DNA of 64,000 nucleotides from Salinicola avicenniae (GCF_023736115.1 NZ_JAKQZC010000006.1:124001-188000); one strand, 5' to 3'; positions 26,356-35,044 are shown, numbered from the stretch's first letter. A program made the numbers and translations. Notes: a model not told the origin generated them from the sequence alone.

Positions 26356-27417
26356 ATGCAAGTCGTCGTCTGTTCCCAGCCCGGCGAGATGAATCTCATC
26401 GAGCGGCCGACGCCCGACTGTGCGCCGGGTGAAGCCCGCGTCGCCATTCGCCGCATCGGCATCTGCGGCACCGATATCCATGCCTTCGGTGGCAACCAGC
26501 CCTACTTCGTTTACCCGCGGGTACTGGGGCATGAGCTCGGCGGCGAGGTGGTCGCCACGGCTGACGATGTCGACTCCGGTCTTGTTGGCCAGTCGGTCTA
26601 CGTCATTCCCTACCTGCACTGCGGCGAGTGCCGCGCCTGCCGCCAGGGCCGTACCAACTGCTGCCAGTCGCTCGAGGTGATCGGCGTACATCGCGACGGC
26701 GGCATGGCAGAGACGCTGAACGTGCCCGCCACGCATCTGATCCCGGTACCGGCGCTGTCACCGGATCAGCTGGCGCTGGTCGAATGTCAAGCGATCGGCG
26801 CCCACGCGGTTCGTCGCGCCCAGGTTGCCGCGGCCGAACTGGTGGTCGTGGTCGGCGCCGGGCCGATCGGCATGGGCGTGCTGCAGGTGGCGAAAAGCCG
26901 CGGCGCGCGGGTGGCGATGGTCGACACCAACCGTGAACGCCTGGCGCTGTGTCGCGATGCCTTCGGCGCGGATGCGGTATGGCACGCCGTCGAGGAAGAC
27001 GTGGTCGCCGAGATTGTGGCGATGAACGATGGCGCTCTCGCCGACGTCGTCTTCGACGCCACCGGCAATCCCGAGGCGATGAATCGTGGCTTCGACTTTG
27101 CCGGTCACGGCGGTCGCTATGTGCTGGTGAGCGTGGTCAAGGCGGATATCACCTTCAATGACCCGGACTTCCACAAGAAGGAGCTCACCCTGCTCGGCAG
27201 CCGCAACGCCACCAAGGAGGATTTCGAGACGGTGACACGGCTGATGGCAAGTGGCGAACTGCAGACTACCCCGCTTATCACCCACCGCGGCACGCTCGCG
27301 GACCTGCCGACCTTGATGCCCCAGTGGTGCGACCCCGCCAGCGGCGTGGTCAAGGCCATGGTGACACTCGACGGCACAGACACATTCGAAGGGGAACCCG
27401 CGGGAGCCGGCGCATGA
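26356..27417 (+). CDS. Zn-dependent L-galactonate 5-dehydrogenase-like MDR enzyme
   Basis: Medium-chain Zn alcohol dehydrogenase, 353 residues. Catalytic Zn ligands Cys37 (GICGTDIHAFGGNQP), His59 and Glu60; structural Zn Cys89/92/95/103; NAD-binding GAGPIG at 167-172. The segments GGNQPYFVYPRVLGHE, CRQGRTNCC, VIGVHRDGG and FHKKELTLLGSRNAT closely recall E. coli LgoD (YjjN), which oxidises L-galactonate to D-tagaturonate. Its place directly before uxaA and a uxaB-like gene supports that role. Stop overlaps the uxaA start. Confidence 0.82.
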   Translation: MQVVVCSQPGEMNLIERPTPDCAPGEARVAIRRIGICGTDIHAFGGNQPYFVYPRVLGHELGGEVVATADDVDSGLVGQSVYVIPYLHCGECRACRQGRTNCCQSLEVIGVHRDGGMAETLNVPATHLIPVPALSPDQLALVECQAIGAHAVRRAQVAAAELVVVVGAGPIGMGVLQVAKSRGARVAMVDTNRERLALCRDAFGADAVWHAVEEDVVAEIVAMNDGALADVVFDATGNPEAMNRGFDFAGHGGRYVLVSVVKADITFNDPDFHKKELTLLGSRNATKEDFETVTRLMASGELQTTPLITHRGTLADLPTLMPQWCDPASGVVKAMVTLDGTDTFEGEPAGAGA

Positions 27418-29090
27418 GCGGCACGACCTCCCCTACCGGCAACGACGCTATCGCGACCGATGGCCTCGCACGCGCCGCCCTGCGCATCCACCCCGACGAC
27501 GACGTGGCGGTTGCCCTGACCGACCTGCCCGCCGGCCGCGAGGTGGCGGTCGACCGACAGACGTTCACGCTGGTCGATAACGTGCGTGCCAAGCACAAGT
27601 TCGCGCTGGTCGACTTCGCGCCGGGCGACACCGTCACCATGTATGGCGTGGTGGTCGGTAAAGCGACACAGCCGATCGTCGCCGGCGGCGCCCTCACCAC
27701 GGACAACCTGGCCCATGCCACGGGTGGCGACAAAGCCATGCCTGGCACCAAGGACTGGACGCCGCCGGAGACGTCGCGCTTTCAGGCGACGACCTTCGAA
27801 GGGTTCCACCGCCCCGATGGCAGCGTTGGCACCGCCAACGTCTGGCTGGTGATTCCGCTGGTCTTCTGTGAGAACCGCAATATCGAGGTGCTGCGCCAGT
27901 GTGTCAGCGATGCCCTAGGCGATGACCCTTATCGCGACTACAAACGCATGGCGCGGCAGATGCTGGATGGCACCGATAACCCGGCAAGTGACGGCGACGA
28001 GGCACCGTCTGACGTCCCGCGGCGCTTCCCCAACGTCGACGGCGTGCGCTTTCTCAATCACACCCTCGGTTGCGGCGGCACCGACGACGACGCCCAGGCG
28101 CTGTGTCAGTTGCTCGCGGGCTATGTCTGTCATCCCAATGTCGCCGGCGCGACGGTGTTGAGCCTAGGGTGTCAGAAAGCGCAGATTCGCATGCTCAAGT
28201 CGGCCATTGCCGAACGCGATCCCCACGCGCTGAAAACGGTGGACTATTTCGACCAACAGTCCTCGCCCAGCGAAGAGGCACTGATACGAGGCGCCCTGCG
28301 CTCGATCTTCGACGGTCTGGCGGCCGCCGATCGGATCACCCGCCAGCCGGCACCGCTGTCGAAGCTCATCCTTGGCGTCGAATGCGGCGGCTCGGACGGC
28401 TTTTCGGGGATCTCGGCCAATCCGCTGGTCGGTGCGGTCGTCGACCGTCTGGTAGCCCTTGGCGGCAGCGGTATCCTCGCGGAATTCCCCGAGCTCTGCG
28501 GCGTCGAGCACGAGCTGATTGCCCGCTGCACCGAGACCGCGATCGCCGAGCGCTTCAGCCAGTTGATCGAATCGTATCAGCGTCATGCCGAGGCGGTAGG
28601 CGCCGACTTCGCCATGAACCCCTCGCCCGGCAATATCCGCGATGGCCTGATCACCGATGCGATGAAATCCGCCGGGGCCGCCAAGAAAGGCGGCGATAGC
28701 CCGGTCGTCGACGTGCTCGACTACACCGAACCACAGCGTCGCCTGGGCCTGAGCCTGCTCTGCACGCCCGGCAACGATGTCGAATCGACCACCGCCCTGG
28801 CCGGATCCGGCGCCAATCTGATCCTCTTCACGACCGGGCTGGGCACGCCGACCGGCAACCCGGTGGCGCCGGTGCTCAAGATCGCCAGCAATAGCGAGTT
28901 GGCGAACCGCATGCGAGACATCATCGACTTCGATGCTGGCCCCATCGTGCGCGGCGAGCGCGCCATCGGCGAGCTGGCCGATGACCTGCTGATGCTGTGT
29001 CTCGAGACCGCGTCCGGGCGCTATCGATCATGCGCCCAGCGACTCTCGCAACACGACTTCATCCCCTGGAAACGTGGGGTCTCTCTATGA
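27414..29090 (+). CDS. uxaA: Altronate dehydratase (UxaA family)
   Basis: D-altronate to 2-keto-3-deoxy-D-gluconate, 558 residues. The N-terminal SAF domain (about 20-95, with RAKHKFALVDFAPGD) is joined to the UxaA core (NTLGCGGTDDD with Cys220, GVECGGSDGFSG, SPGN, TTGLGTPTGNPVAPV), a one-protein form. The start ATG overlaps the previous stop (ATGA) and the last codon overlaps the uxaB-like start, so translation is coupled. A related galactarate dehydratase activity is less likely given the neighbours. Confidence 0.9.
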   Translation: MSGTTSPTGNDAIATDGLARAALRIHPDDDVAVALTDLPAGREVAVDRQTFTLVDNVRAKHKFALVDFAPGDTVTMYGVVVGKATQPIVAGGALTTDNLAHATGGDKAMPGTKDWTPPETSRFQATTFEGFHRPDGSVGTANVWLVIPLVFCENRNIEVLRQCVSDALGDDPYRDYKRMARQMLDGTDNPASDGDEAPSDVPRRFPNVDGVRFLNHTLGCGGTDDDAQALCQLLAGYVCHPNVAGATVLSLGCQKAQIRMLKSAIAERDPHALKTVDYFDQQSSPSEEALIRGALRSIFDGLAAADRITRQPAPLSKLILGVECGGSDGFSGISANPLVGAVVDRLVALGGSGILAEFPELCGVEHELIARCTETAIAERFSQLIESYQRHAEAVGADFAMNPSPGNIRDGLITDAMKSAGAAKKGGDSPVVDVLDYTEPQRRLGLSLLCTPGNDVESTTALAGSGANLILFTTGLGTPTGNPVAPVLKIASNSELANRMRDIIDFDAGPIVRGERAIGELADDLLMLCLETASGRYRSCAQRLSQHDFIPWKRGVSL

Positions 29091-29131
29091 AGAACGCCGC
29101 CATGAAGAACGTCGCCATGACGAGCGCCACC
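29087..29131 (+). repeat. 15-bp tandem repeat carrying successive ATG codons
   Basis: ATGAAGAACGCCGCC, ATGAAGAACGTCGCC and ATGACGAGCGCCACC in direct succession, then ATGACATCT. Each unit starts with an in-frame ATG, giving the peptide MKNAA-MKNVA-MTSAT-MTS. Confidence 0.9.
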
Positions 29132-30277
29132 ATGACATCTGACCTTTCCGACTTCCCGTCGGGCGCATCGATCATCCAGTTCGGCACCGGCCGCTTTCTG
29201 CTCGCCCACGTCGACGCACTGGTGTCGGCCTCGCTCGAGGCCGGCACCAGCGATCAGCGCATTCTGGTGGTCCAGACCTCGCCGCGCGAGGAAGGTAAGC
29301 GCAAGGCGCGCGCGCTGGCCCGACAGTGTCGCTATCCGGTGCGTGTTCGCGGTCGGCGCGACGGCGTGACAATCGACCGGGAGGAAACGATCGCCAGCAT
29401 TGCCGGCTGCCTGATCGCCGACGAGCAGTGGCGCACGCTGGAGCGACACGTAGTCGAGCGGGCGCGAATCGTGGTCTCCAATACCGCGGACAATGGCTAT
29501 GAGATCGGCGATGACTCCAGTCTGGCCGCGGTGCCGGCGAGCTTCCCGGGCAAGCTGACGCGGCTGCTTCGTGCGCGCTTCACGGCCGGCAAGGATGGCC
29601 TCACGATCCTGCCGTGCGAGCTGATCGACCGCAACGCCGATCAGCTGCGCTCACTGGTTGTCGCCATGGCCCGTCGCGACGGCGGGGAAACAGCCGAGAC
29701 CGCCGACTTCGTCGCCTGGCTGGAACAGCGATGCGTCTGGGCCAGCACGCTGGTCGACCGCATCGTTTCGGCACCGCTCGACCCTTTGGGAGCCGTGGCC
29801 GAACCCTACGCCCTATGGGCAATCGAGCAACGCCCCGGGATGGCCGTGCCGTGCGTTCATCCCGACGTTCAGGTTGTCGACGACCTCACGCCGATGGCGA
29901 CCTGCAAGCTGCACATCCTCAATCTGGCACATACCTTCCTGGTGCATCTCTGGCAGCAGCAGGGGCACCCCGTCGCGCTGGTCCGTGAGGCCATGGAGAC
30001 GCCGTCGCTGCGCGACCCGCTGACAGCGGTACTCGAGACGGAGGTGCTGCCGACGCTGGCCGCCGAGCTGCCGCAGACACAGCTCGAAACCTATCTGGCC
30101 GCGACACTCGAACGTTTCGCCAACCCGTATCTGGACCACCGCATCGCCGATATCGCCCAGAACCACGACGCCAAGCTGATACGCCGCCTGCGCCCAGTGG
30201 TGGAAAAAGCGCGTCTGCTGGACCGCGCCACGCCGGCGCTCCAGGCCGCACTCGACGGCTCGAGCTCATCGAACTGA
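29087..30277 (+). CDS. Tagaturonate reductase-like (mannitol dehydrogenase family)
   Basis: NADH-linked reductase expected to convert D-tagaturonate to D-altronate between the LgoD-like enzyme and UxaA. The N-terminal Rossmann part is SIIQFGTGRFLLAHVD; VSNTADNGYEI and the catalytic CKLHILNLAHTFLVH segment identify the mannitol-dehydrogenase/UxaB family. With 396 residues it is notably shorter than E. coli UxaB (483). The N-terminus has four in-frame ATGs in a 15-bp repeat (29087-29131), so the true start is open; 29087 overlaps the uxaA stop. Confidence 0.82.
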   Translation: MKNAAMKNVAMTSATMTSDLSDFPSGASIIQFGTGRFLLAHVDALVSASLEAGTSDQRILVVQTSPREEGKRKARALARQCRYPVRVRGRRDGVTIDREETIASIAGCLIADEQWRTLERHVVERARIVVSNTADNGYEIGDDSSLAAVPASFPGKLTRLLRARFTAGKDGLTILPCELIDRNADQLRSLVVAMARRDGGETAETADFVAWLEQRCVWASTLVDRIVSAPLDPLGAVAEPYALWAIEQRPGMAVPCVHPDVQVVDDLTPMATCKLHILNLAHTFLVHLWQQQGHPVALVREAMETPSLRDPLTAVLETEVLPTLAAELPQTQLETYLAATLERFANPYLDHRIADIAQNHDAKLIRRLRPVVEKARLLDRATPALQAALDGSSSSN

Positions 30278-30351
30278 TGGCAGAGACGCAAACGACAGAT
30301 CGATGCTGTTCACACGCCACACGATAATCAGGACGAAACAGGAGCACGCCC

Positions 30352-31341
30352 ATGACAACCCAACGATGGATCCAAGTGACCGCCTCTCTCACCCTGGCGA
30401 GCTTGAGCGCCCTGGCCGGCAGCGCGCAGGCCGCCACCGAGATTCGAGTCGCCTACGGCAACCAGCCGAGTGAACCGGTCGACGTGGCCGTCAAGGCCTG
30501 GGCAGACCGCGTGGCCGAAGAAAGCGACGGCGAATTGACACTCAAGGCCTTTCCCGCCAGCCAGCTCGGCGGGGAGACCGAGGTGATGGAGCAGGCCCGC
30601 TTCGGTTCGCCGCTGATCACCATCACCGCCTACTCCAACTTCATGAGTTCGGTGCCGGACCTGGCGGTGCTCGACGCGCCCTATCTCGCCGATGACTTCG
30701 ACAGCAAGCTCAAGGTCTTCGATTCCGACTGGTTCGCTGAACAGGAGAGCAAGGTCGAGGCGTCCGGCTATCACATCGTGATACCCGATACGGTCTACGG
30801 CGTTCGCCATCTGCTTTCCCGCGACCCGGTCACCACGCCCGACGATCTCGCGGGCGTCAAGATACGCGTGCAGAACTCGCCGATGTACGTCGCCGCCATC
30901 GAAGCCATGGGTGCCGTACCGACCCCCATGTCGCTGGGCGATGTCTATCCGGCGCTGGCCCAAGGCCTGGTCGACGGCGTCGAGAATCCGCTGCCGGTAC
31001 TCTACGGCGGCAAGTTCCAAGAGGTCGTGAAACAGCTCAACCTGACCGCGCACATGCATACGGTGGCTCCGTTCGTGACCGGCGAAACGTTCTGGTCGCA
31101 GTTGAGCCCGGCGGAGCAACAGATCCTGACCGAGACCGGCGAAGAGATGGCCGATAACCTGCGCGGGCTTGTCGAACAGGCGACGGAAACCTCGCTGCAG
31201 CAGCTCAAGGATGCCGGTGTCGAGGTCAACGAGGTCGATACCGCGCCGTTTCGCGAACGCGCCGCCGCCCAGATTCCGGCAGCCTTCCCGCAGTGGAGCG
31301 ACGGTCTCTACGAGCAGGTCAGCCAGATCATGACGCCGTGA
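30352..31341 (+). CDS. dctP: TRAP transporter solute-binding protein (DctP)
   Basis: Periplasmic binding protein of a TRAP carrier, 329 residues with a signal peptide (about 1-25, ending GSAQA). DctP features: the loop IRVQNSPMYVAAIEAMGAVPTPMSLGDVYPALAQGLVDGVENP includes the Arg that binds the ligand carboxylate. AGGAG before ATG. The operon context (fuconate, galactonate and altronate enzymes) suggests sugar acids such as uronates or aldonates as ligands. Confidence 0.93.
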   Translation: MTTQRWIQVTASLTLASLSALAGSAQAATEIRVAYGNQPSEPVDVAVKAWADRVAEESDGELTLKAFPASQLGGETEVMEQARFGSPLITITAYSNFMSSVPDLAVLDAPYLADDFDSKLKVFDSDWFAEQESKVEASGYHIVIPDTVYGVRHLLSRDPVTTPDDLAGVKIRVQNSPMYVAAIEAMGAVPTPMSLGDVYPALAQGLVDGVENPLPVLYGGKFQEVVKQLNLTAHMHTVAPFVTGETFWSQLSPAEQQILTETGEEMADNLRGLVEQATETSLQQLKDAGVEVNEVDTAPFRERAAAQIPAAFPQWSDGLYEQVSQIMTP

Positions 31342-31446
31342 TGACGTGCCTGCGCGACACGCTCGCGCAGGCTTCTATCGCGCTCCCGGCGGCAACGACT
31401 CGCGCTGTCGGGGCAGCGGCATCGCGTCCACGTCAAAGGATTGCCC

Positions 31447-31968
31447 ATGAAGAAAACGCTGTTCAAGACACTCGACCGACTGATGCGGCTCGATGAGGCA
31501 GTCGCCAGCCTGGCGCTGTTCGGTCTGTTCGTGGTCGCCATCGCCAACGTCATCATGCGCTACCTGTTTGCCTCACCGCTCGCGTGGAGCGAGGAGATAC
31601 TGCAGCTGCTGCTGGTCTGGGCGACATTCCTCGGCGCCAGTGCGCTGGTGCGCCGCAATGAGCACGTGTTGATCGGCCTGCTTGGCGACCGGCTGCCACC
31701 GAGGCTGGCACGCTGGAACACCCGAATTTTCAACGTCGGCATCGTCATGCTGTGTGCCTCGGCCATGCTCGTCTGGGGCCTGGAACTGCTGCCGTTCTCG
31801 CGCTTTCGCAGCACACCGATGCTGCAGATCCCTTATTACTGGATTCACGTCGCTATTCCGATCAGCGCCGTCATCATGCTCTATCACGGGCTGGTGCGTC
31901 TGATCGACGGCGACCGCGCTCTCTCCCCGCCGGCCGCGGAGACTTCCGCCGCCAAGGCCAGCGAGTGA
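31447..31968 (+). CDS. dctQ: TRAP transporter small permease (DctQ)
   Basis: Four-TM small membrane subunit, 173 residues, with LAWSEEILQLLLVWATFLGAS, the DctQ signature. A TTG lies six bases upstream, but ATG 31447 has AAAGGA at proper spacing. Its stop codon lies in the first copy of a 15-bp duplication whose second copy holds the dctM ribosome binding site and start. Confidence 0.9.
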   Translation: MKKTLFKTLDRLMRLDEAVASLALFGLFVVAIANVIMRYLFASPLAWSEEILQLLLVWATFLGASALVRRNEHVLIGLLGDRLPPRLARWNTRIFNVGIVMLCASAMLVWGLELLPFSRFRSTPMLQIPYYWIHVAIPISAVIMLYHGLVRLIDGDRALSPPAAETSAAKASE

Positions 31969-31992
31969 CCTCAACAGGAGTGACCTGAATGG
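31963..31992 (+). repeat. 15-bp tandem duplication joining dctQ stop and dctM start
   Basis: GAGTGACCTCAACAG (31963-31977) is followed by GAGTGACCTGAATGG (31978-31992). The first copy holds the dctQ TGA. The junction creates AGGAG, and the second copy holds the dctM ATG. Confidence 0.8.
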
Positions 31993-33272
31993 CTGTCGGA
32001 TTCGCGCTCGCCGCCCTCTTCATTCTTTTCTGCCTTGGCACGCCGGTCGCCTTCGCCCTGTTCGCCTCCAGCCTGGTCTATTTCCTGGTTGGCGCCGACC
32101 AACCGATGGTGATGCTGATCCAGCGCCTCGCCGGCGGTCTGGAGTCGATCTCGCTACTGGCGATTCCGTTCTTCATCATGGCCGGTGTCTTCATGAATCA
32201 CTCCGGCATCACCGAGCAACTGCTCAAGCTCGCCGAATTGATGACTCGCCGCCTGCACGGCGGGCTTGCCCAGGCCAATGTCCTGCTGAGCACCTTCATG
32301 GGCGGGCTTTCCGGTTCCAACATCGCCGACGCCGCCATGAATGCCAAGTTGCTGGTGCCGAGCATGAGTCGCGCCGGCTACCCCAAGGCCTTTTCCAGCG
32401 CGATCACCGCCTCGTCGTCGCTGATCACCTCGACCATCCCCCCCGGCATCGCGCTGATCGTCTATGGCTACGTCAACAATGTCTCCATCGGCCGGCTGTT
32501 CCTGGCCGGCGTCGTCCCCGGCGTGCTGATGGCCGTGGCGCTGATGATCATGGTCTCGCGCCAGTGTCGCCGTCGCGGCTACCAGCCCCCGCGCCGCGAG
32601 CGCGTGACCCGCCACGAGTGGATCAGCGTGACCCGTGCCGGAATCATCGCCCTGCTGCTGCCGGTGGTGGTGATCGGCGGTATCCGTATCGGTATCTTCA
32701 CGCCGACCGAAGCGGGCGCGATGGCCGTGCTCTATGCGCTGATCGTGGGGCTGTTCGTCTACCGAGAAATGGGACTCGGCAGCGTTGCCATCGCTACGCG
32801 GGAGTCCCTCATGGCCTCGGTCAACGTGCTCTTCATCATCGCCGTCGCATCGGGCTTCGCGCGCGTGCTGACCTGGGAGCAGATTCCCCAACAGATCGCC
32901 CTGCTGCTGTCGTCGGAGGTCGGCAGCGCCGTGGCGTTTCTGCTGATCGCCAATCTGCTGCTGCTGGTTTTGGGGATGTTCCTCGAGGGCAACGCCATCC
33001 TGATCGTGCTTTCGCCGCTGTTAGCCCCGGTCGCCGCACAGTTCGGCATCGATCCGGTGCATTTCGGCATCATCTTCATCCTCAATGCCTCCACCGGCAC
33101 CGTGACGCCCCCGCTGGGCACGGTCATGTTTACGACCTGTTCAATCACCGGCGTCTCGATACCGGATTTCATTCGCGCGGTCATGCCTTACTGGCTGCTG
33201 CTCGTCGCGCTGTTGCTGGTAGTGACCTTCGTACCGGCACTGTCACTGACGCTGCCCGGCTGGGTGTTCTAG
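31989..33272 (+). CDS. dctM: TRAP transporter large permease (DctM)
   Basis: Large membrane subunit (about 12 segments, 427 residues) that forms the Na+-coupled transport path with DctQ. Family motifs: LAIPFFIMAGVFMNHSGI, FMGGLSGSNIADAAMNAK, STIPPGIALIVYGY and ASTGTVTPPLGTVMF. Last gene of the fuconate/galactonate operon. Confidence 0.94.
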   Translation: MAVGFALAALFILFCLGTPVAFALFASSLVYFLVGADQPMVMLIQRLAGGLESISLLAIPFFIMAGVFMNHSGITEQLLKLAELMTRRLHGGLAQANVLLSTFMGGLSGSNIADAAMNAKLLVPSMSRAGYPKAFSSAITASSSLITSTIPPGIALIVYGYVNNVSIGRLFLAGVVPGVLMAVALMIMVSRQCRRRGYQPPRRERVTRHEWISVTRAGIIALLLPVVVIGGIRIGIFTPTEAGAMAVLYALIVGLFVYREMGLGSVAIATRESLMASVNVLFIIAVASGFARVLTWEQIPQQIALLLSSEVGSAVAFLLIANLLLLVLGMFLEGNAILIVLSPLLAPVAAQFGIDPVHFGIIFILNASTGTVTPPLGTVMFTTCSITGVSIPDFIRAVMPYWLLLVALLLVVTFVPALSLTLPGWVF

Positions 33273-33359
33273 GCAAGCAAGGCTAAGACCATCGCCGTAT
33301 GTCGATCTTTCACGGTCGCCACCGACGCGGCGAGACGGGTAAGATGAGATTGAACGCGG

Positions 33360-33373
33360 CTATGTTGACCATA
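33360..33373. promoter_or_regulatory. Candidate operator CTATGTTGACCATA
   Basis: Lies 38 bases upstream of the second FadR-type regulator's start. A near-identical copy (CTATGTTGAACATA, 13 of 14) lies at 39368-39381 in the dctP/tctC divergent region, which suggests autoregulation plus control of that promoter. Confidence 0.45.
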
Positions 33374-33410
33374 CGCCGCGCCTTTCTTCGACCGCCGGGA
33401 CCCGATTTTC

Positions 33411-34166
33411 GTGAAGGACGCACCGCCACCGCATTCCCGACAACGCATTAGCGTCGCCGAGGCACTGGCCAGTGATATCTTCGCCGGACGCTATCCGCCG
33501 GGGGCCTTTGTCCCTCGCGAGATCGACCTGTGCGAGCAGTTCTCGCTCAATCGCTCGGCGGTGCGCAGCGACCTGCGTCGATTGGTGGATGCCGGCATCA
33601 TCGAGCGCATCTCCGGCTATGGATCGCGCGTGCGGGACTACGCCGAGTGGAACATCCTCGATCCGCAGGTCACCGCCTGGATGACCCGTTTCGCCACGCC
33701 GAATCCCGGCATCCAGCGCGAGATTCTCGCCTTCCGCCTGGACGTCGAGCCCTACGTGGCGATGACCGCGGCCAAACGCGCCACGGCACACGACCTGGTC
33801 GCTATCGAGGAAGCCTTCGACGGCATGGGCCAGGAACTGCGCGACCCGGGCGGCCGCCTGCACAGCGAGCACGATGTCGCCTTTCACGTCGCCATCTTCA
33901 AGGCCACCCACAACATCGTCTGGACCCAGCTTTCGCATATCCTGCAGCCGTCGATTCACCTACTGGTCGAGACATCCAATGTCAGCGCCAGCGACCCGGA
34001 AGAGAGCCTGGAGCGTCACCGGCAGCTGATGGAGTGCATCCGCACCCGTCGGCCACGAGACGCCTTCTTCGCCTCGGTCGCGGTACTCGAGGGCACGGCC
34101 GCTGCGCTGGGCCTCGAGATGCCGGAAACGCTATTGGGCGAGATACCGGAAACGGCACGCGGCTGA
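33411..34166 (+). CDS. FadR/GntR-family regulator with FCD domain
   Basis: Transcription factor of 251 residues, GTG start. Winged helix (about 12-75) with EIDLCEQFSLNRSAVRSDLRRLVDAGIIERI; C-terminal FCD domain with FHVAIFKATHNIVWTQL and HRQLMECIRTRRPRDAF. The ribosome binding site is weak. It follows dctM by 138 bases and precedes an SDR gene in the same direction. A candidate operator lies just upstream, so it may regulate itself and the neighbouring sugar-acid genes. Confidence 0.9.
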   Translation: MKDAPPPHSRQRISVAEALASDIFAGRYPPGAFVPREIDLCEQFSLNRSAVRSDLRRLVDAGIIERISGYGSRVRDYAEWNILDPQVTAWMTRFATPNPGIQREILAFRLDVEPYVAMTAAKRATAHDLVAIEEAFDGMGQELRDPGGRLHSEHDVAFHVAIFKATHNIVWTQLSHILQPSIHLLVETSNVSASDPEESLERHRQLMECIRTRRPRDAFFASVAVLEGTAAALGLEMPETLLGEIPETARG

Positions 34167-34194
34167 CCCCAGGCGCCGGCGAGGCTAGACGATC

Positions 34195-34257
34195 ATCGAC
34201 CAAGGCGACACGAATATCGACCAAGGCGATACGAACATCCACCAAGGAGAGCGTCAT
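34195..34257 (+). repeat. 21-bp tandem repeat ending at an SDR start codon
   Basis: Three copies at 34195, 34216 and 34237. Core ATCGACCAAGGCGA in copies 1 and 2 becomes ATCCACCAAGGAGA in copy 3. The ribosome binding site AAGGAGA and the start of the SDR gene lie in copy 3; the earlier copies hold AAGGCGA at the same place. Confidence 0.9.
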
Positions 34258-35044
34258 GGATCTGGGAATTCGCGGCCGCTGGGCCGTCGTCTGCGCGGCC
34301 AGCCAAGGCCTGGGCAAGGGATGCGCAATAGCGCTGGCGCAAGAGGGCGTCAACCTGGTCATCAACTCGCGGCGGGCCGAGTCCCTGGACGCCGTCGCCA
34401 CCGAGCTGCGTGAGTTGAATACCGGGATCGAGGTTCGTACGGTGGCCGGTGATATCGGCGACCCCGTGGTGCAGAAAGCGGTGCTGGCCGCAGCGCCGCA
34501 GGTCGATATTCTCGTCAACAACAACGGCGGGCCACCGCCGGGCGATTTTCGCGACTGGTCACGCGAGCACTGGATCGCCGCCGTGGACGGCAATATGCTC
34601 ACGCCGATCGCCCTGATTCAGGCCTGCGTCGACGGCATGGCCGAACGCGGCTTCGGCCGCATCGTCAATATCACTTCTTCCGCCGTCAAGGCACCGATCG
34701 ACGTGCTCGGGCTCTCCAACGGCGCCCGCAGCGGGCTGACCGGCTTCGTCGCCGGCACTGCCCGCCAGTCGAGCCTGGCCAGCCGCAACGTCACCCTCAA
34801 CAATCTGCTGCCAGGTAGCTTCGATACCCAACGCCTGCGCGGCAATATCGAACGGGCGGCCAGCCAGCGCGGGCTAGACGCCGACGATTTGGCTCAAGCC
34901 CGTGCGGCGGCGATACCCGCCGGCCGCTTCGGCACATCCGAAGAGTTCGGGGCCTTCTGCGCCTTTCTCTGCAGCCAGCAGGCCGGCTACCTGACCGGAC
35001 AGAACGTGCTGCTTGATGGGGGCGCCTACCCGGGGACTTTTTAG
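34256..35044 (+). CDS. SDR-like oxidoreductase lacking the YxxxK motif
   Basis: 262 residues with the SDR Rossmann fold (CAASQGLGKG at 13-22, NNNGG at 88-92). Ser141/142 is in place, but the expected Tyr and Lys are Ser154 and Arg158 (LSNGARSG). This matches a known BKR-like SDR subgroup with an incomplete catalytic tetrad. The unusual NNNGGPPPGDF segment is also typical of it. Function unknown; its neighbourhood suggests a sugar-acid substrate or a ligand-sensing role. The ribosome binding site is provided by the third copy of a tandem repeat. Confidence 0.85.
   Translation: MDLGIRGRWAVVCAASQGLGKGCAIALAQEGVNLVINSRRAESLDAVATELRELNTGIEVRTVAGDIGDPVVQKAVLAAAPQVDILVNNNGGPPPGDFRDWSREHWIAAVDGNMLTPIALIQACVDGMAERGFGRIVNITSSAVKAPIDVLGLSNGARSGLTGFVAGTARQSSLASRNVTLNNLLPGSFDTQRLRGNIERAASQRGLDADDLAQARAAAIPAGRFGTSEEFGAFCAFLCSQQAGYLTGQNVLLDGGAYPGTF

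Noticed and set aside
25345-26736. Reverse open frame of about 463 codons opposite the hydrolase and LgoD-like genes
   Set aside because: Spans two genuine, conserved genes and their spacer, which is typical of GC-driven antisense frames.
34195-34257. Possible CRISPR-like array
   Set aside because: Three direct repeats without spacers, no cas genes, ending at a start codon: a tandem duplication.
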